A DNA stretch of 43,550 nt from the NCBI GenBank assembly GCA_964594045.1, contig CAZQKR010000037.1, positions 1 to 43,550 of the forward strand, in the 5' to 3' direction. The position numbers were made by a program, and so were the translations under genes. Of this stretch, positions 16,538 through 26,027 are shown piece after piece. The notes beneath the pieces were generated by a model that saw only the letters and a list, made by a program, of their open reading frames with translations, did not search any database and had not been told where the DNA came from. The stretch comes from UBA2365 sp964594045 (GTDB taxonomy: Bacteria; Bacteroidota; Bacteroidia; Chitinophagales; Saprospiraceae). How positions within the stretch are numbered: the stretch's first letter is position 1; each line of letters starts with the position of its first letter.

Positions 16538-19500
16538 TCATGCATTCACGCTGACCGATATTTCCAGGCGATCGATCTCTCCTGTTCTTTTGAAGATTTT
16601 GTCGCTGACTTCACTGCTTAAGACATTGCCCTGAATGAGTGTTGTCTGACCATTCACATGATGTACGGTAATTTGCTGTTGAGCTTGTCCGGCTGAATAA
16701 ATTACCGGAACGGAGCAGTATGTAAAAGCGAGCTGGCCTTTTTGAAGCTTAAGTCTCTTTAAGGCTCCGTTGATAGTAAAGTATTCAAAATCAATATTAT
16801 CTGTAAGTAATTCTTCTTTTCTCAGCAGCCTGGGGTTGAAATACAGCTGCCTGTCCCGGACAAAAACGCCCAATTCTCCGAAACGGGACAAGATATCTTC
16901 CTTCACCTGACCGGTCATTCCGGGTTGTTGTGCGCCTTTATGCAAGGGTGTGTGAGAATAAGGGTCTGTCGGGAAAGCACCGTACAATTTTGGAGATTTG
17001 TGTACTCCAATCCCGGCTTCTATTTCATAATAATGATCCAGGAGTTGTCCGGTCAAAACGGGATCCGCATTTTCGTGAATAGCCCTGAGGCTGCATTCCT
17101 GCACGGCCAGTAAAAGTTTTGATACCATATGCCAGTAAATGGAACCCAGACCTTCATAGGCGAAAAAAGTCCCGGATCTGCCGGTGAACGCCTTGTGATT
17201 GAATATTTTCTCAAATATATCCAGTATGATCTGTCTTTCTTTTTCCACCAGAGTCCGGTATTCACCCTGAGCCAATGAATCAAGAGCTTTGGAAAGGTCA
17301 TCAGCATTTTTGAAATTGCCGTTGAAATGCACAGCACCGTGAACATCCTGTTCCACCAGATCCCTGTTTCCGTTCCGGAGCAGTGTGCCGATCAATAGCG
17401 AAGAGGATGCATCAGCAGCGGGGATCAGGTTTTTTTTCATAAATCCCGGAAGATGCCTGTTGGGATACAGGATATAACTGTATTGGTCTTCCCTGAACAA
17501 GGCACTTGCCTTCAATGCATGCAAAACATCCAGCGCTCCAACCGTATCCAGAAATCCGGAGCTTAATACAGCTACCTGACCTTCAAGCATTTCGCTCAGG
17601 CGTGTATGACTGACCCCGGAACCAGCAGGCGTCATCAGGTTATAGGCATGAAAGAGTTTGTCCTCCCTTTGATTGGCTCGTATCGAATGTTCTGTAAAAT
17701 CCAGACATACACTTGCAAATTCTTTCAGACCCTTTAGGGAAATACTTCTTTTTTTGCCCCAAAACCCATTCTCATATATTTGTTTCCTGTAATCAGATGC
17801 GGCAAAGCCAAGCCTGTCCAGAATATTTTTTCGGTCCTGGTCTGAGATCCTGTGATCCAAAAGCGGTTTGAATTCATATAGAGTTTCGCGGACGCTGTGA
17901 TATAATTCAATGAGTTCATTCGAGATTCTGATCTGCGTGGCATCAGATCTTTCCAGAGCACTTTTGAAGAACCGGATGAATCTGTGCAGATAATACAGGG
18001 TGACCATTGAAACACCGTTGCCAACCAGCGCGTTGTTGGCATCATTCCATTCGGGCCTCTGGGTGTTCATCCAGATCCCTGCTTCCGGGATGAAATTGGA
18101 CAACTTTGCCAGCAGGGTCGCCAGTATTTTTTCAATAAAATTCACATGGTAGATCTTCTGATCACCGGATCTCAGCAAAGCTCCGTCTGCACCCAGGGAA
18201 TCACGCATTTGCCTGATCCCGGCATCCCATTCATGATCGAAATCAATTGTTTTTTTGGGATTTTGAAGGATTTGATCGTATGGTTTAATGGTATAAGGTA
18301 CAGCGGCATAGACAAAACACTCCTTTTCGAAAAATGATTGTATCAACCCGGGCCTGTATTTATCTGCAATCTCAAGGAATTTCTGAAGGTAGATGATCTG
18401 GTGATCCCCCCAATAGCCTATGTAAGACCACGGATTATCCGGCTCAATGGTTTCCCAGTCAAAACCATCTTTCGTGACCCTGTAGGGATTGTACCCGTCA
18501 AAAGTGGAAGCATTCAAAAATTTAAAGATCATTCCTTCAATGAAATCCGGGTAAGAGCAGGCCAGCGCCTCCCAGTTTTGGAAAATATCACGCCAGTTGC
18601 CTTCATAATCCAGTATTTCCGAACCATCTGTTTCACTTTGGATATTGATGGTAAAATAATTCCACGGACGGCTGGGATCACCGTGTCTGCGGCTGAATTT
18701 TATCGGAAGGTATTCTGTTGCCAGTCTGATCAGATCAGCATCTTCATTTCCTGTTAACCTGTCTTGCAGGTTAAAAAGGCTGAACTCTTCATCCAGATCC
18801 CGGATAAAATCCTGATTATTAATAAAGACCTCTTTATTGGCTTTGGAAAGATATTGTATAAAATCTGTTTTTTTGATCTGATAATTGTGATCAAAAACCC
18901 CGCCTCTCATGATGTTGAACAGCACATTGGAAAAATGCCGGCTGTCATTTTTTATATCAGCGGTACATTGCAGTCCGTCAGCACCAGCCACCAGTTTCAT
19001 CAGGTTGAGGGTTCCGGAGTGAATGTCTTCTTCAATGAGGCGGTCGAGATGGTGGTTTGTCTGTATGGACCTACTCAGATCGGCGATATTTGACTGGGTC
19101 TGGTTGACATTGGCTATGAGCTTCCATTTCTTTTCTTTTTTCGCCGCAAGGGAAATGTCTGAAATGACAAAATAAGCCCCTTTCTCTCCCTTAACATCGG
19201 ATTCCTCCAAGATCTCTTTTCCCGTTCTGAAACGGTCTATTTGCAGGGAAGAGAGTAATATCTTCGAGTGGTTCAGCCCTGTGGACCAGCAAATATTCGC
19301 TTTCAGCGCCTCGCTGGGTTCTGCCTTGTCCACGATGATGGCGCTCAGTGCATAGATCCCGATCCCTGAATCTGTTACCAGTTCATTTCTTTTGTAAGCA
19401 TCCACCAGATTGCTGGTTGATCTCTGAAGCCCACTGGGTACTCCGTATGGCATGATGTTCTGTATGCCATCCAGCATGGTTATCCGGTATTCCTTATCCG

Positions 19501-19975
19501 AACTGTTGATCAATTCTGCTTTTCTGATGAAGCCGAATATTTTCCCTGAATTCCACTGGTATCTGAATGTCAGCCCCAGGTCAGTGTTGATCTCCTCAAA
19601 AATGATCTTATTGCCGTAAATGCTTTTGTATAAATTGCGATGCAGATTGAATTTGTCTTCTGCACAGGCTTTAAAAGGTTCCCATATGATGTCCTCTTCC
19701 CCTTCATGGATACGGAAAATGGTTTTACTGCCGGTTATTTCTGCAGATTCAGTGATCTTATCTTCGGTATAGTATGGGAATAAAGCATACTCCGGGTTTT
19801 TCCGGCCGGCCGAAAGTCCTCCATTGCTTGAAACGAACATCCAGTGATTAGAGTCACTGACAATGCTCATAAAAAAGGGACGCATTGAGAGATGGTCCGA
19901 TATTTTAAAGTATCGTTCATTTTCAAATGTTGTGATCTCAAGTTCCGGGTCCAATTCACTGAATTTTTCTGGCAT
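16538..19975 (-). CDS. Beta-1,3-glucan phosphorylase-like protein (GH149/GH94 group)
   Basis: This 1145-aa protein lacks an export signal. It has the architecture of large GH94-related glycoside phosphorylases: an N-terminal beta-sandwich (about 1-300), a helical linker, an (alpha/alpha)6 barrel (about 370-1000) and a C-terminal beta domain. Key motifs are GNWRDIFQNWEA, WSYIGYWGDHQ and EWNDANNALVGNG. Asp645 in the last is the candidate general acid, matching the WND motif of GH94 enzymes. The length fits GH149 (about 1100 aa), whose characterised members phosphorolyse beta-1,3-glucan to alpha-glucose 1-phosphate; GH161 is the alternative. The GH16 and GH17 neighbours support beta-1,3 specificity. 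Phosphorolysis in the cytoplasm would save ATP. A 302-base gap lies upstream. The clan is confident and the exact family less so. Confidence 0.75.
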   Translation of the reverse strand: MPEKFSELDPELEITTFENERYFKISDHLSMRPFFMSIVSDSNHWMFVSSNGGLSAGRKNPEYALFPYYTEDKITESAEITGSKTIFRIHEGEEDIIWEPFKACAEDKFNLHRNLYKSIYGNKIIFEEINTDLGLTFRYQWNSGKIFGFIRKAELINSSDKEYRITMLDGIQNIMPYGVPSGLQRSTSNLVDAYKRNELVTDSGIGIYALSAIIVDKAEPSEALKANICWSTGLNHSKILLSSLQIDRFRTGKEILEESDVKGEKGAYFVISDISLAAKKEKKWKLIANVNQTQSNIADLSRSIQTNHHLDRLIEEDIHSGTLNLMKLVAGADGLQCTADIKNDSRHFSNVLFNIMRGGVFDHNYQIKKTDFIQYLSKANKEVFINNQDFIRDLDEEFSLFNLQDRLTGNEDADLIRLATEYLPIKFSRRHGDPSRPWNYFTINIQSETDGSEILDYEGNWRDIFQNWEALACSYPDFIEGMIFKFLNASTFDGYNPYRVTKDGFDWETIEPDNPWSYIGYWGDHQIIYLQKFLEIADKYRPGLIQSFFEKECFVYAAVPYTIKPYDQILQNPKKTIDFDHEWDAGIRQMRDSLGADGALLRSGDQKIYHVNFIEKILATLLAKLSNFIPEAGIWMNTQRPEWNDANNALVGNGVSMVTLYYLHRFIRFFKSALERSDATQIRISNELIELYHSVRETLYEFKPLLDHRISDQDRKNILDRLGFAASDYRKQIYENGFWGKKRSISLKGLKEFASVCLDFTEHSIRANQREDKLFHAYNLMTPAGSGVSHTRLSEMLEGQVAVLSSGFLDTVGALDVLHALKASALFREDQYSYILYPNRHLPGFMKKNLIPAADASSSLLIGTLLRNGNRDLVEQDVHGAVHFNGNFKNADDLSKALDSLAQGEYRTLVEKERQIILDIFEKIFNHKAFTGRSGTFFAYEGLGSIYWHMVSKLLLAVQECSLRAIHENADPVLTGQLLDHYYEIEAGIGVHKSPKLYGAFPTDPYSHTPLHKGAQQPGMTGQVKEDILSRFGELGVFVRDRQLYFNPRLLRKEELLTDNIDFEYFTINGALKRLKLQKGQLAFTYCSVPVIYSAGQAQQQITVHHVNGQTTLIQGNVLSSEVSDKIFKRTGEIDRLEISVSVNA

Positions 19976-20277
19976 ATTTTTTATAATTGATCAAGAATTT
20001 AAGGAATCATTCAGGCTAAAAGACGTTCAACCGCTTCTCATAGTGTTGAGTTGGGCAGGCTGTTCCTATTGACTTGAATGAAGTTATTTAACTTATAGTG
20101 CATTTATTCATTTCGCAGATTAAAACTACAATATATTCAGCAAATTCAATTGTTTCGGTTTTATTTTATCCATCTGATAATAAGGATAGACATCCAGTTG
20201 AGCAATGCCGTCAAATTTTAAAAGATTCCGGATTTCACCTGAACCCTGATGCATGATTAACCCTGGTATGGACCGGC
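19976..20277. other. 302-base gap inside the operon
   Basis: This is the longest gap within the glucan operon. On the minus strand a 42-codon reading frame (20254 down to 20126, beginning MHQGSGEIRNLL) is open, but nothing supports it as a gene. No terminator is visible. The gap could hold an internal promoter for the phosphorylase and the genes after it. Confidence 0.4.
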
Positions 20278-21120
20278 CTACTCCACTTCCTGGTATACCC
20301 TGATGTAATCGATGATCATTTGTTGAGGGAATGGTGTTTGAGCATAAGGGAATCCCACATAATTACCACCTACAGCCAGGTTTAGCAAAATGAAAAAGGG
20401 CTGATCAAAAACCCATTCTCCGGATACATCACTTTTCAGGACTCGCTGATAAAGGTAATCATCCACAAAAAAATCGATTTTTTCAGCATCCCATTCAATT
20501 GCAAACACATGAAAATCAGTATCAAAACGGTCATTCAACAAAGCATACCTCTTGGTTACGGGGTTTCCTCCTGAATATCCGGGGCCGTGAATTGAACCGT
20601 GGATGATATGCGGTTCCTGGCCCCGCAGTTCCATGATATCTATTTCTCCGCATTGTGGCCAAACTGCTTGATCGATGTTGCTTCCAAGCATCCAGAACGC
20701 TGGCCAGATACCTGGTCCGTATGGTGTTTTCATGCGCGCTTCAAAGCGGCCGTATTGCTGGGCAAACAGCCCTTTGGTGTTGATCCGGGCTGAACTGTAG
20801 CTATTGCCTGAGCGGATGGCAGTAATGATCAGGTTGCCATTTCCATCCATGGAGATGTTTTCTGCTTTGGCGGTGTATGATTGCAATTCCTGGTTGCCCC
20901 AACCGCCATCTCCGTTTCCCAGGTCAAAATTCCAATTGGATCCATCGGGAAGCTGTCCTTCAGGACCGTCGAAATCATCGCTCCAGCTTAATTGCCAGTT
21001 GCGCTCATCCAGTTTTTGAAAGTCATCGCTCTGGCATCCGGCAACTGTTAAGGAAACGATAAGCAATACGGATGCTATACACTGCGAATATCTGTTTTTG
21101 AAAAGTTTTATCGTGATCAT
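20278..21120 (-). CDS. GH16-family endo-beta-1,3-glucanase (laminarinase-like) lipoprotein
   Basis: This 280-aa lipoprotein has a signal peptide ending TVAGC (Cys29). The GH16 jelly roll carries the catalytic signature GEIDIMEL: Glu159 nucleophile, Asp161, and Glu164 acid/base. The one-residue insertion (ExDxxE, Met163) is the form found in laminarinases. GIWPAFWMLG and the WSDDFDG start are typical of bacterial endo-1,3(4)-beta-glucanases. It is compact, with a single catalytic domain and no sorting domain or CBM. It probably sits on the outer membrane and cuts laminarin-type glucan into oligosaccharides. It is the third gene of the operon, 81 bases after the CBM-like lipoprotein gene. Confidence 0.92.
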   Translation of the reverse strand: MITIKLFKNRYSQCIASVLLIVSLTVAGCQSDDFQKLDERNWQLSWSDDFDGPEGQLPDGSNWNFDLGNGDGGWGNQELQSYTAKAENISMDGNGNLIITAIRSGNSYSSARINTKGLFAQQYGRFEARMKTPYGPGIWPAFWMLGSNIDQAVWPQCGEIDIMELRGQEPHIIHGSIHGPGYSGGNPVTKRYALLNDRFDTDFHVFAIEWDAEKIDFFVDDYLYQRVLKSDVSGEWVFDQPFFILLNLAVGGNYVGFPYAQTPFPQQMIIDYIRVYQEVE

Positions 21121-21201
21121 ATTTTCATTTTTTATAAGTCTGCAAAAGCCTGTCAGGTTTATTTACAAAAATCTTTTCCTGCCATTTCACGAAGTAAAAT
21201 C

Positions 21202-22587
21202 TTACTTGTGAAAATAAATGTTGTCTGCGTAAAAAGCAGGAATATTACCGTTCACATCCACAAAGACGACCTGCCATAAAGAATTCCGTGAACTTAAGCC
21301 CGTAAAGCCGGTTAGCGGAATTTCCAGACTGATCCATTGCTGAGACTGTGCTACCGAAATATTCCTGACATTAACACCGGTTCCTCCACCGGCATTATCT
21401 ACCAGTTCGATCCTGAACTGCGCATTGCCCGGCAATGTGGAAGGTATAAAAATGTCTGCATGAAAATGAGTCATAGAACTTGCGTTGAGCGTAGGTGAAC
21501 TGAACTGAATTCCTACAAAATTGAAATCCGTATAATGCAGGATCCGGTCACCGTCGATCTCAAAATCAGCGGAAAGCGTGGTCTGGTATGGTTGCCAGTA
21601 TCCATTGTAATAGTCTACAGGTATATTGGTATAGGCATCGCTGAAAATGGAATTCACATTACCCGGAGCAATGGTGGGAACAGGTGCATGTTGAAAAGCT
21701 CCTTTAGAATCAATTTTCAGGGAGCCTTTAGCTGCAATTCCGTTCACTGAAGCGGTAATCACGCTGCTGCCGGGGCCTCCGATGACGGATATTTTACCCG
21801 TTGCATCTACCGTTGCTATCGCAGGATTGGATGATTTGAATTCAAAATAGGCAGGTGCCGCACTGACTGACTGATTGATCCCGGAGGGAAGGTTAAAGGA
21901 AGTTGTCAGTCCGATCAGAGATTTCGAAACGCCTATAAATGCTGTTTCTACCTGATCCTGTCCATTGAGAACAGCAAATTGAGGATGTGCAACTGTACCC
22001 AGATTTTCAAATTTCACTTCGTCGATCCAGAAGGAAAAACCTTTACCTTCGTTGGAAGCGACGGAATAAAAGAACATTCCCCGCTCGGCAGTCAGTTTTG
22101 AAGGATCAGGGATAGGGATGTAATACTTGATCCAGTTTGTACTGATGCTGAGGTCTGAAATGGATGCCTGATATTTTGATTCGCCCAGATCATTGCCAAA
22201 ACCCACCACATTCAACCTGGCAGACTCTGTAGCTTTTGCCCAAAATGTCAGGACGTTGAAACCGGACAAATCTCTCCCGGTTCCGGTAAAAAACACACCT
22301 CCGGCATAGGTTCCCTTGGGATTGCCTTCATTTGGTACATCAAATCTCATGGATGCCGCCGAATTGTTAAAGGTCTCTTTTTTATCCACCTGAAAGGCAT
22401 CAGGCACGGAGCCGCCAAAAGCAGCATAATTCAACCCTGAGCTGAAATCGTCTATAAACACTTCAGGGTTGGCAGGAAACGTCACAGGACTGAGATCTTC
22501 AGGGTTGCGCTCACAGCCGGACAACACCATAAAAATTAGCCCGAACAGCAGATATGTATATAATTTACTTACCAGTTTTGTGTTCAT
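21202..22587 (-). CDS. Surface glycan-binding lipoprotein with CBM-like modules
   Basis: This 461-aa lipoprotein (lipobox VLSGC) has no catalytic motif. It has an N-terminal jelly-roll-like module (about 35-200, ending FWIDEVKFENL), a BIG2-type immunoglobulin-like domain (about 205-300, SSNPAIATVDATGKISV) and a C-terminal module (about 310-461, ending FYADNIYFHK). That last module is homologous to the two B modules of the T9SS protein at 7649-10288. Start: the ATG at 22587 (MNTKLVSK) is preferred over a TTG at 22617, because the signal peptide then has normal length and the gene begins 19 bases after the upstream stop. It probably binds beta-glucan at the surface, filling a role played by SusE/F-type or surface glycan-binding proteins in other loci. 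Confidence 0.78.
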   Translation of the reverse strand: MNTKLVSKLYTYLLFGLIFMVLSGCERNPEDLSPVTFPANPEVFIDDFSSGLNYAAFGGSVPDAFQVDKKETFNNSAASMRFDVPNEGNPKGTYAGGVFFTGTGRDLSGFNVLTFWAKATESARLNVVGFGNDLGESKYQASISDLSISTNWIKYYIPIPDPSKLTAERGMFFYSVASNEGKGFSFWIDEVKFENLGTVAHPQFAVLNGQDQVETAFIGVSKSLIGLTTSFNLPSGINQSVSAAPAYFEFKSSNPAIATVDATGKISVIGGPGSSVITASVNGIAAKGSLKIDSKGAFQHAPVPTIAPGNVNSIFSDAYTNIPVDYYNGYWQPYQTTLSADFEIDGDRILHYTDFNFVGIQFSSPTLNASSMTHFHADIFIPSTLPGNAQFRIELVDNAGGGTGVNVRNISVAQSQQWISLEIPLTGFTGLSSRNSLWQVVFVDVNGNIPAFYADNIYFHK

Positions 22588-22606
22588 AATTCTGTGTTTT
22601 GATTTT

Positions 22607-25600
22607 TTAATTATCAATATTGATCATGATGTAAGTTCTGATTTCCCATTCATTGCCGTTGTCAAAACCAATGGCATCTGGGTCAGGGACCAGATCTCCG
22701 GCTTCATCCAGTTTTAATGCAGGCGAGTATCGCGGTGAATATTTATCCAGCGTCCTGTATGTCGCGCGGACACCAACGCTGGTAGCAGGAAGAGCGAACC
22801 AGTCAGGTTTGCTCAGCGTAGTGGATAGATCAGCCATGAGCTGCAGCGGGAAGGTCAGGTTATAGTCACGGTGATAATCATATGGCCCCCAATCGTTTAT
22901 TCTTACAAATGAGTTCATTTTCAGGTTTTTGTACATCATACGGAGATCCATTCCATAACGGTTTATGGTTCGGGCATCGGATCCGTTGGCCTGCGCTTCA
23001 CCGGCATAGACCCCGGCGATCAGGCCGAATTGCTTAGATGGCTTTGATACGATCCTGGAATGCAGTTCCCACAGATCCTCGGCTGGAGGTGCGCCCGGAA
23101 ATGCAAAAGGTGTACGTCCGTTTGGAAGAATACCGATCGCAGCATCCTGAGTTGTGGGGTAGTGACGATATACAAATCCCAGGCTTAACGCCAAGCCGGC
23201 ATCTTCAGATCTGTCGCTGTCCCAGTTGTACATCCAGGTACCCGGTGTCGGGTCAAATGTCAGCAGTATTTCTCCTGCGAGTTGTTCCCTGTTGGCTCTG
23301 ACCACAAAGGGATCATCCAGAATATTTCTTGGTCTTCCCGGAGCAGGTACACCAACCGGAATAGGTCCTTCAATCGGTTTTTGCCAAAGGAAGTTAGGTG
23401 CAATCTGAAAATCGCCTATCAAATAAGTGAATCCGGAAAGAAAATTATATTGGTTACCGCTTCCGCTGTCTTTCAGCCTCCATCCGGTATATGTCAGCGT
23501 CTGGTCAACGCCGCCCTGGGCAACCAGCCCCATGATGGCTGACTGGCCGTACCAGTTGAACCTGCCGCCTGTATAGCTGAGTTTTATCTTTCCGCCAAAA
23601 TTGTCCTCTGCCCTGATCACATCTTTATACACGGTGTAATTCCCTTCTTCTCCCCTGACGAGCTGGAATTCCCTTCCCTGTAGAGGTTGTCCTGCCCAGA
23701 TGCCGCCCAACTCCACACCGAATTTTCCAAATGCCCTGTTGACATGCACGGTCAACTTTCTGGTTTTGGGTTGAGGAATAGCAAATGAGCTTTCCGTCAC
23801 GCCCAATTGATCCAGGTCTTCATGAAAAATCCCGGTGATGGTTTGCTTACCCAGTTTTTTACTGTATTTCAGCAATACTGCCGGGTTTGCTCCCCACCAG
23901 AGTTGTGGGCCAAAAGCCAGTTTCAGATCTTTCAGTTGCTTTTTACCTTCGATCTCCATTCCGAAGGGTGCAATACCGTTGTAAATATCGATGTTGGGGC
24001 CATAATTGGCTTCCGGATACAGGCCGAAGAAATCTCCTTCGTAGCCCCAATGGTAATGCCCTGTTCTGTAAAATCCCCTGATATCGAACCATTTGTGATT
24101 CCATTCATAACTTGCCCTGTAGATCTGGATCCTGTTGAGTGATTCCAGGTTGAGATCTCCTTCGTTACTTTCCAGTTCAACGGGGCGACCGCGATTTTCA
24201 TAGAAAATTTCGTCGATTGGGTTCTGGGCCACATTCGCCAGGACATTTAATTCAACATTTGCCCTGAAATTGGCGGCAGGATTGGCTTCAACACCGATAT
24301 AGAAAGATTGCATGTGGTCAAAACCCAGTTGATTCGGAAACTGACGACTACCGGAAACAGGGTTGTCGGGTGTGGATATCAGACTTCCTCCTGTATTGAA
24401 TGTGGTCAATTCTGCACTTAACCGGCTGATACTGATCTTTTTCAGGCTTTCACCCTCAAGGGAAGCCTTGTCGCCTCTTGCCTTCAAATATGCATCTTTT
24501 ACCAGAATGTTCTCAAAATGCTTTTGTATGGATTGTAAAGTGGTTCCTGCTGTATATGGATTTAGCCGGTGAACCTGCTGGAGCGCATAGTAGGCTGCCC
24601 TGGGATACAACTGGTAGAAACCGGCAGTATTGGTCGGGCCTTTTGCACAGATACCGAACCATTCTTCGTTCATGTTGTTCTGCCCCGGCTTGTGGTCAAA
24701 CCTGTATCCCCCGTTCTCCCATGATGCATTCATGTCATGAACATCCAGGTTTTTTGTCTGGCCGAATTTCCACCAGCCATCGCTGAACTGAAAAGTATAA
24801 CCCCCTATGGTGTTGCCAGCTTTTCCAAGTCCTGCTGCATTTTCATAGATCTCCTTCCAGTTGGCTGTATTGTACTCTGCCTGATCTTTCTGTGCTTCTT
24901 CATTGGTCAAGGCATTAAAAACATCTGAACCAAATTCGGTCAGCAGCACCGGCTTGTCAAATTCTTTTTTTAAACGGTCGAACATATCCGTAAAAGAAAT
25001 CCCCCGGTATACGTTTACTCCGAAAATGTCGACATCCTTGCATTCTTCAGCAATGATATCCAGGAACAACAGGTCTCCGTTGCACAAGGCGACCGGCCGG
25101 TCAGGATCGATGGCTTTCATGGCCAATGCAGCCTCGTTGAACAATTTATACAGGTGTCTAGCCTTCTGGGTAGATTTTCTGTCTGCCATTGGAATGTCTT
25201 CGGTTTCAGCGCCTTCCCAGAAAAGTCCGTAGTTGTTTTCATTGCCCAGGAGGTACAATAACAATCCCGGTGTCCCCTTGTACTGTTCTGTCAATTCGCG
25301 CACTTCCTTCATTAGCAGTGCTATAGCTCGGGGGTCATCGTACTCCGTGTTACCCACCCAGGCGCCGTCAAGAGTTAATCCGTAACGGCCAAAAGAATGG
25401 TTGAGCATCGTGTAAATGCCGTATTTTTCGTAGATATACCTGATCCATTTGGGTTGTATACCTGTGTAGACCCGGATGGAATTTACCCCCATATTCTGAA
25501 GCAGGGACATTTCATCGTCCAGCGCTTTTTGAATGAATTCATCGGATTGATTCCACAAACTGTAGCTAAAATTGGTTCCTACCGGAAAATAATCCCAGTT

Positions 25601-25741
25601 CATACCATTCACCATCAAAGGTTTATTGTTGACCAGGAGTCTCCAGCCATCTTCATTTTTAACTGTTTTCACTACAGAATTCTGGGCAAAAACAGTAAAA
25701 GATAAACTCAGGATCAGATGTAAAAAGAGGATTTTTTTCAT
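22607..25741 (-). CDS. Clan GH-A glycosidase fused to a predicted outer-membrane beta-barrel
   Basis: This 1044-aa protein opens the operon. Residues 1-20 are a signal peptide (MKKILFLHLILSLSFTVFAQ); the ATG at 25741 is preferred over an upstream in-frame start at 25792 because it places this signal at the N-terminus. Residues about 20-420 are a GH2-like TIM barrel with predicted acid/base Glu168 (LLGNENN) and nucleophile Glu269 (LLTEFGSD). Residues about 445-1044 have no glycosidase similarity that I recognise. They show long runs of alternating polar and hydrophobic/aromatic residues with short turns, for example NRYGMDLRMMYKNLKMNSFV and LALSLGFVYRHY, typical of an outer-membrane beta-barrel. 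The fusion suggests an enzyme tethered to, or feeding, its own barrel. The glycosidase family is not certain, and a beta-1,3-glucan substrate is inferred from the neighbours. Confidence 0.78.
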   Translation of the reverse strand: MKKILFLHLILSLSFTVFAQNSVVKTVKNEDGWRLLVNNKPLMVNGMNWDYFPVGTNFSYSLWNQSDEFIQKALDDEMSLLQNMGVNSIRVYTGIQPKWIRYIYEKYGIYTMLNHSFGRYGLTLDGAWVGNTEYDDPRAIALLMKEVRELTEQYKGTPGLLLYLLGNENNYGLFWEGAETEDIPMADRKSTQKARHLYKLFNEAALAMKAIDPDRPVALCNGDLLFLDIIAEECKDVDIFGVNVYRGISFTDMFDRLKKEFDKPVLLTEFGSDVFNALTNEEAQKDQAEYNTANWKEIYENAAGLGKAGNTIGGYTFQFSDGWWKFGQTKNLDVHDMNASWENGGYRFDHKPGQNNMNEEWFGICAKGPTNTAGFYQLYPRAAYYALQQVHRLNPYTAGTTLQSIQKHFENILVKDAYLKARGDKASLEGESLKKISISRLSAELTTFNTGGSLISTPDNPVSGSRQFPNQLGFDHMQSFYIGVEANPAANFRANVELNVLANVAQNPIDEIFYENRGRPVELESNEGDLNLESLNRIQIYRASYEWNHKWFDIRGFYRTGHYHWGYEGDFFGLYPEANYGPNIDIYNGIAPFGMEIEGKKQLKDLKLAFGPQLWWGANPAVLLKYSKKLGKQTITGIFHEDLDQLGVTESSFAIPQPKTRKLTVHVNRAFGKFGVELGGIWAGQPLQGREFQLVRGEEGNYTVYKDVIRAEDNFGGKIKLSYTGGRFNWYGQSAIMGLVAQGGVDQTLTYTGWRLKDSGSGNQYNFLSGFTYLIGDFQIAPNFLWQKPIEGPIPVGVPAPGRPRNILDDPFVVRANREQLAGEILLTFDPTPGTWMYNWDSDRSEDAGLALSLGFVYRHYPTTQDAAIGILPNGRTPFAFPGAPPAEDLWELHSRIVSKPSKQFGLIAGVYAGEAQANGSDARTINRYGMDLRMMYKNLKMNSFVRINDWGPYDYHRDYNLTFPLQLMADLSTTLSKPDWFALPATSVGVRATYRTLDKYSPRYSPALKLDEAGDLVPDPDAIGFDNGNEWEIRTYIMINIDN

Positions 25742-26027
25742 ATGTGCGCTATTAAATTTGTTGTTTGATAAGCTAAAATAATTCAATAACAAATCAGGGC
25801 AATTAAGGCTACCAAATTACTAAATTAAAGTTAAAAGCGTATATATACATTATACAAACAAAACAGGTAAAAAACCCGATCAAGCTTTGTTAAGTATATC
25901 CAATTAATTAATAATCAATATTTTAGATGAAGTGAATTTTTTTGTTTCAAAACAAATGTAACGGAGCCTGTGTATATATTTAGTTAATACATGTCCGCTT
26001 CAGAACAAGTTCAAAATCAGGCTATTT
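25742..26027. other. Upstream region of the glucan operon
   Basis: No gene is seen here. This AT-rich stretch should carry the main operon promoter, reading leftward. On the minus strand TACATTTG at 25953-25960 matches the TAnnTTTG -7 consensus, but no good -33 box accompanies it, so the promoter call is weak. It would give a leader of about 205 bases, leaving room for leader regulation. Confidence 0.35.

Noticed and set aside
20126..20254. 42-codon minus-strand frame in the gap between the GH16 and phosphorylase genes
   Set aside because: Its length and composition are not enough to call a gene, and no homology was recognised; it is noted only in the gap description.
22653..25705. Many plus-strand frames opposite the GH-A/barrel gene
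   Set aside because: They are antisense shadows; the minus-strand frame has a signal peptide, catalytic motifs and an uninterrupted length of 1044 codons.
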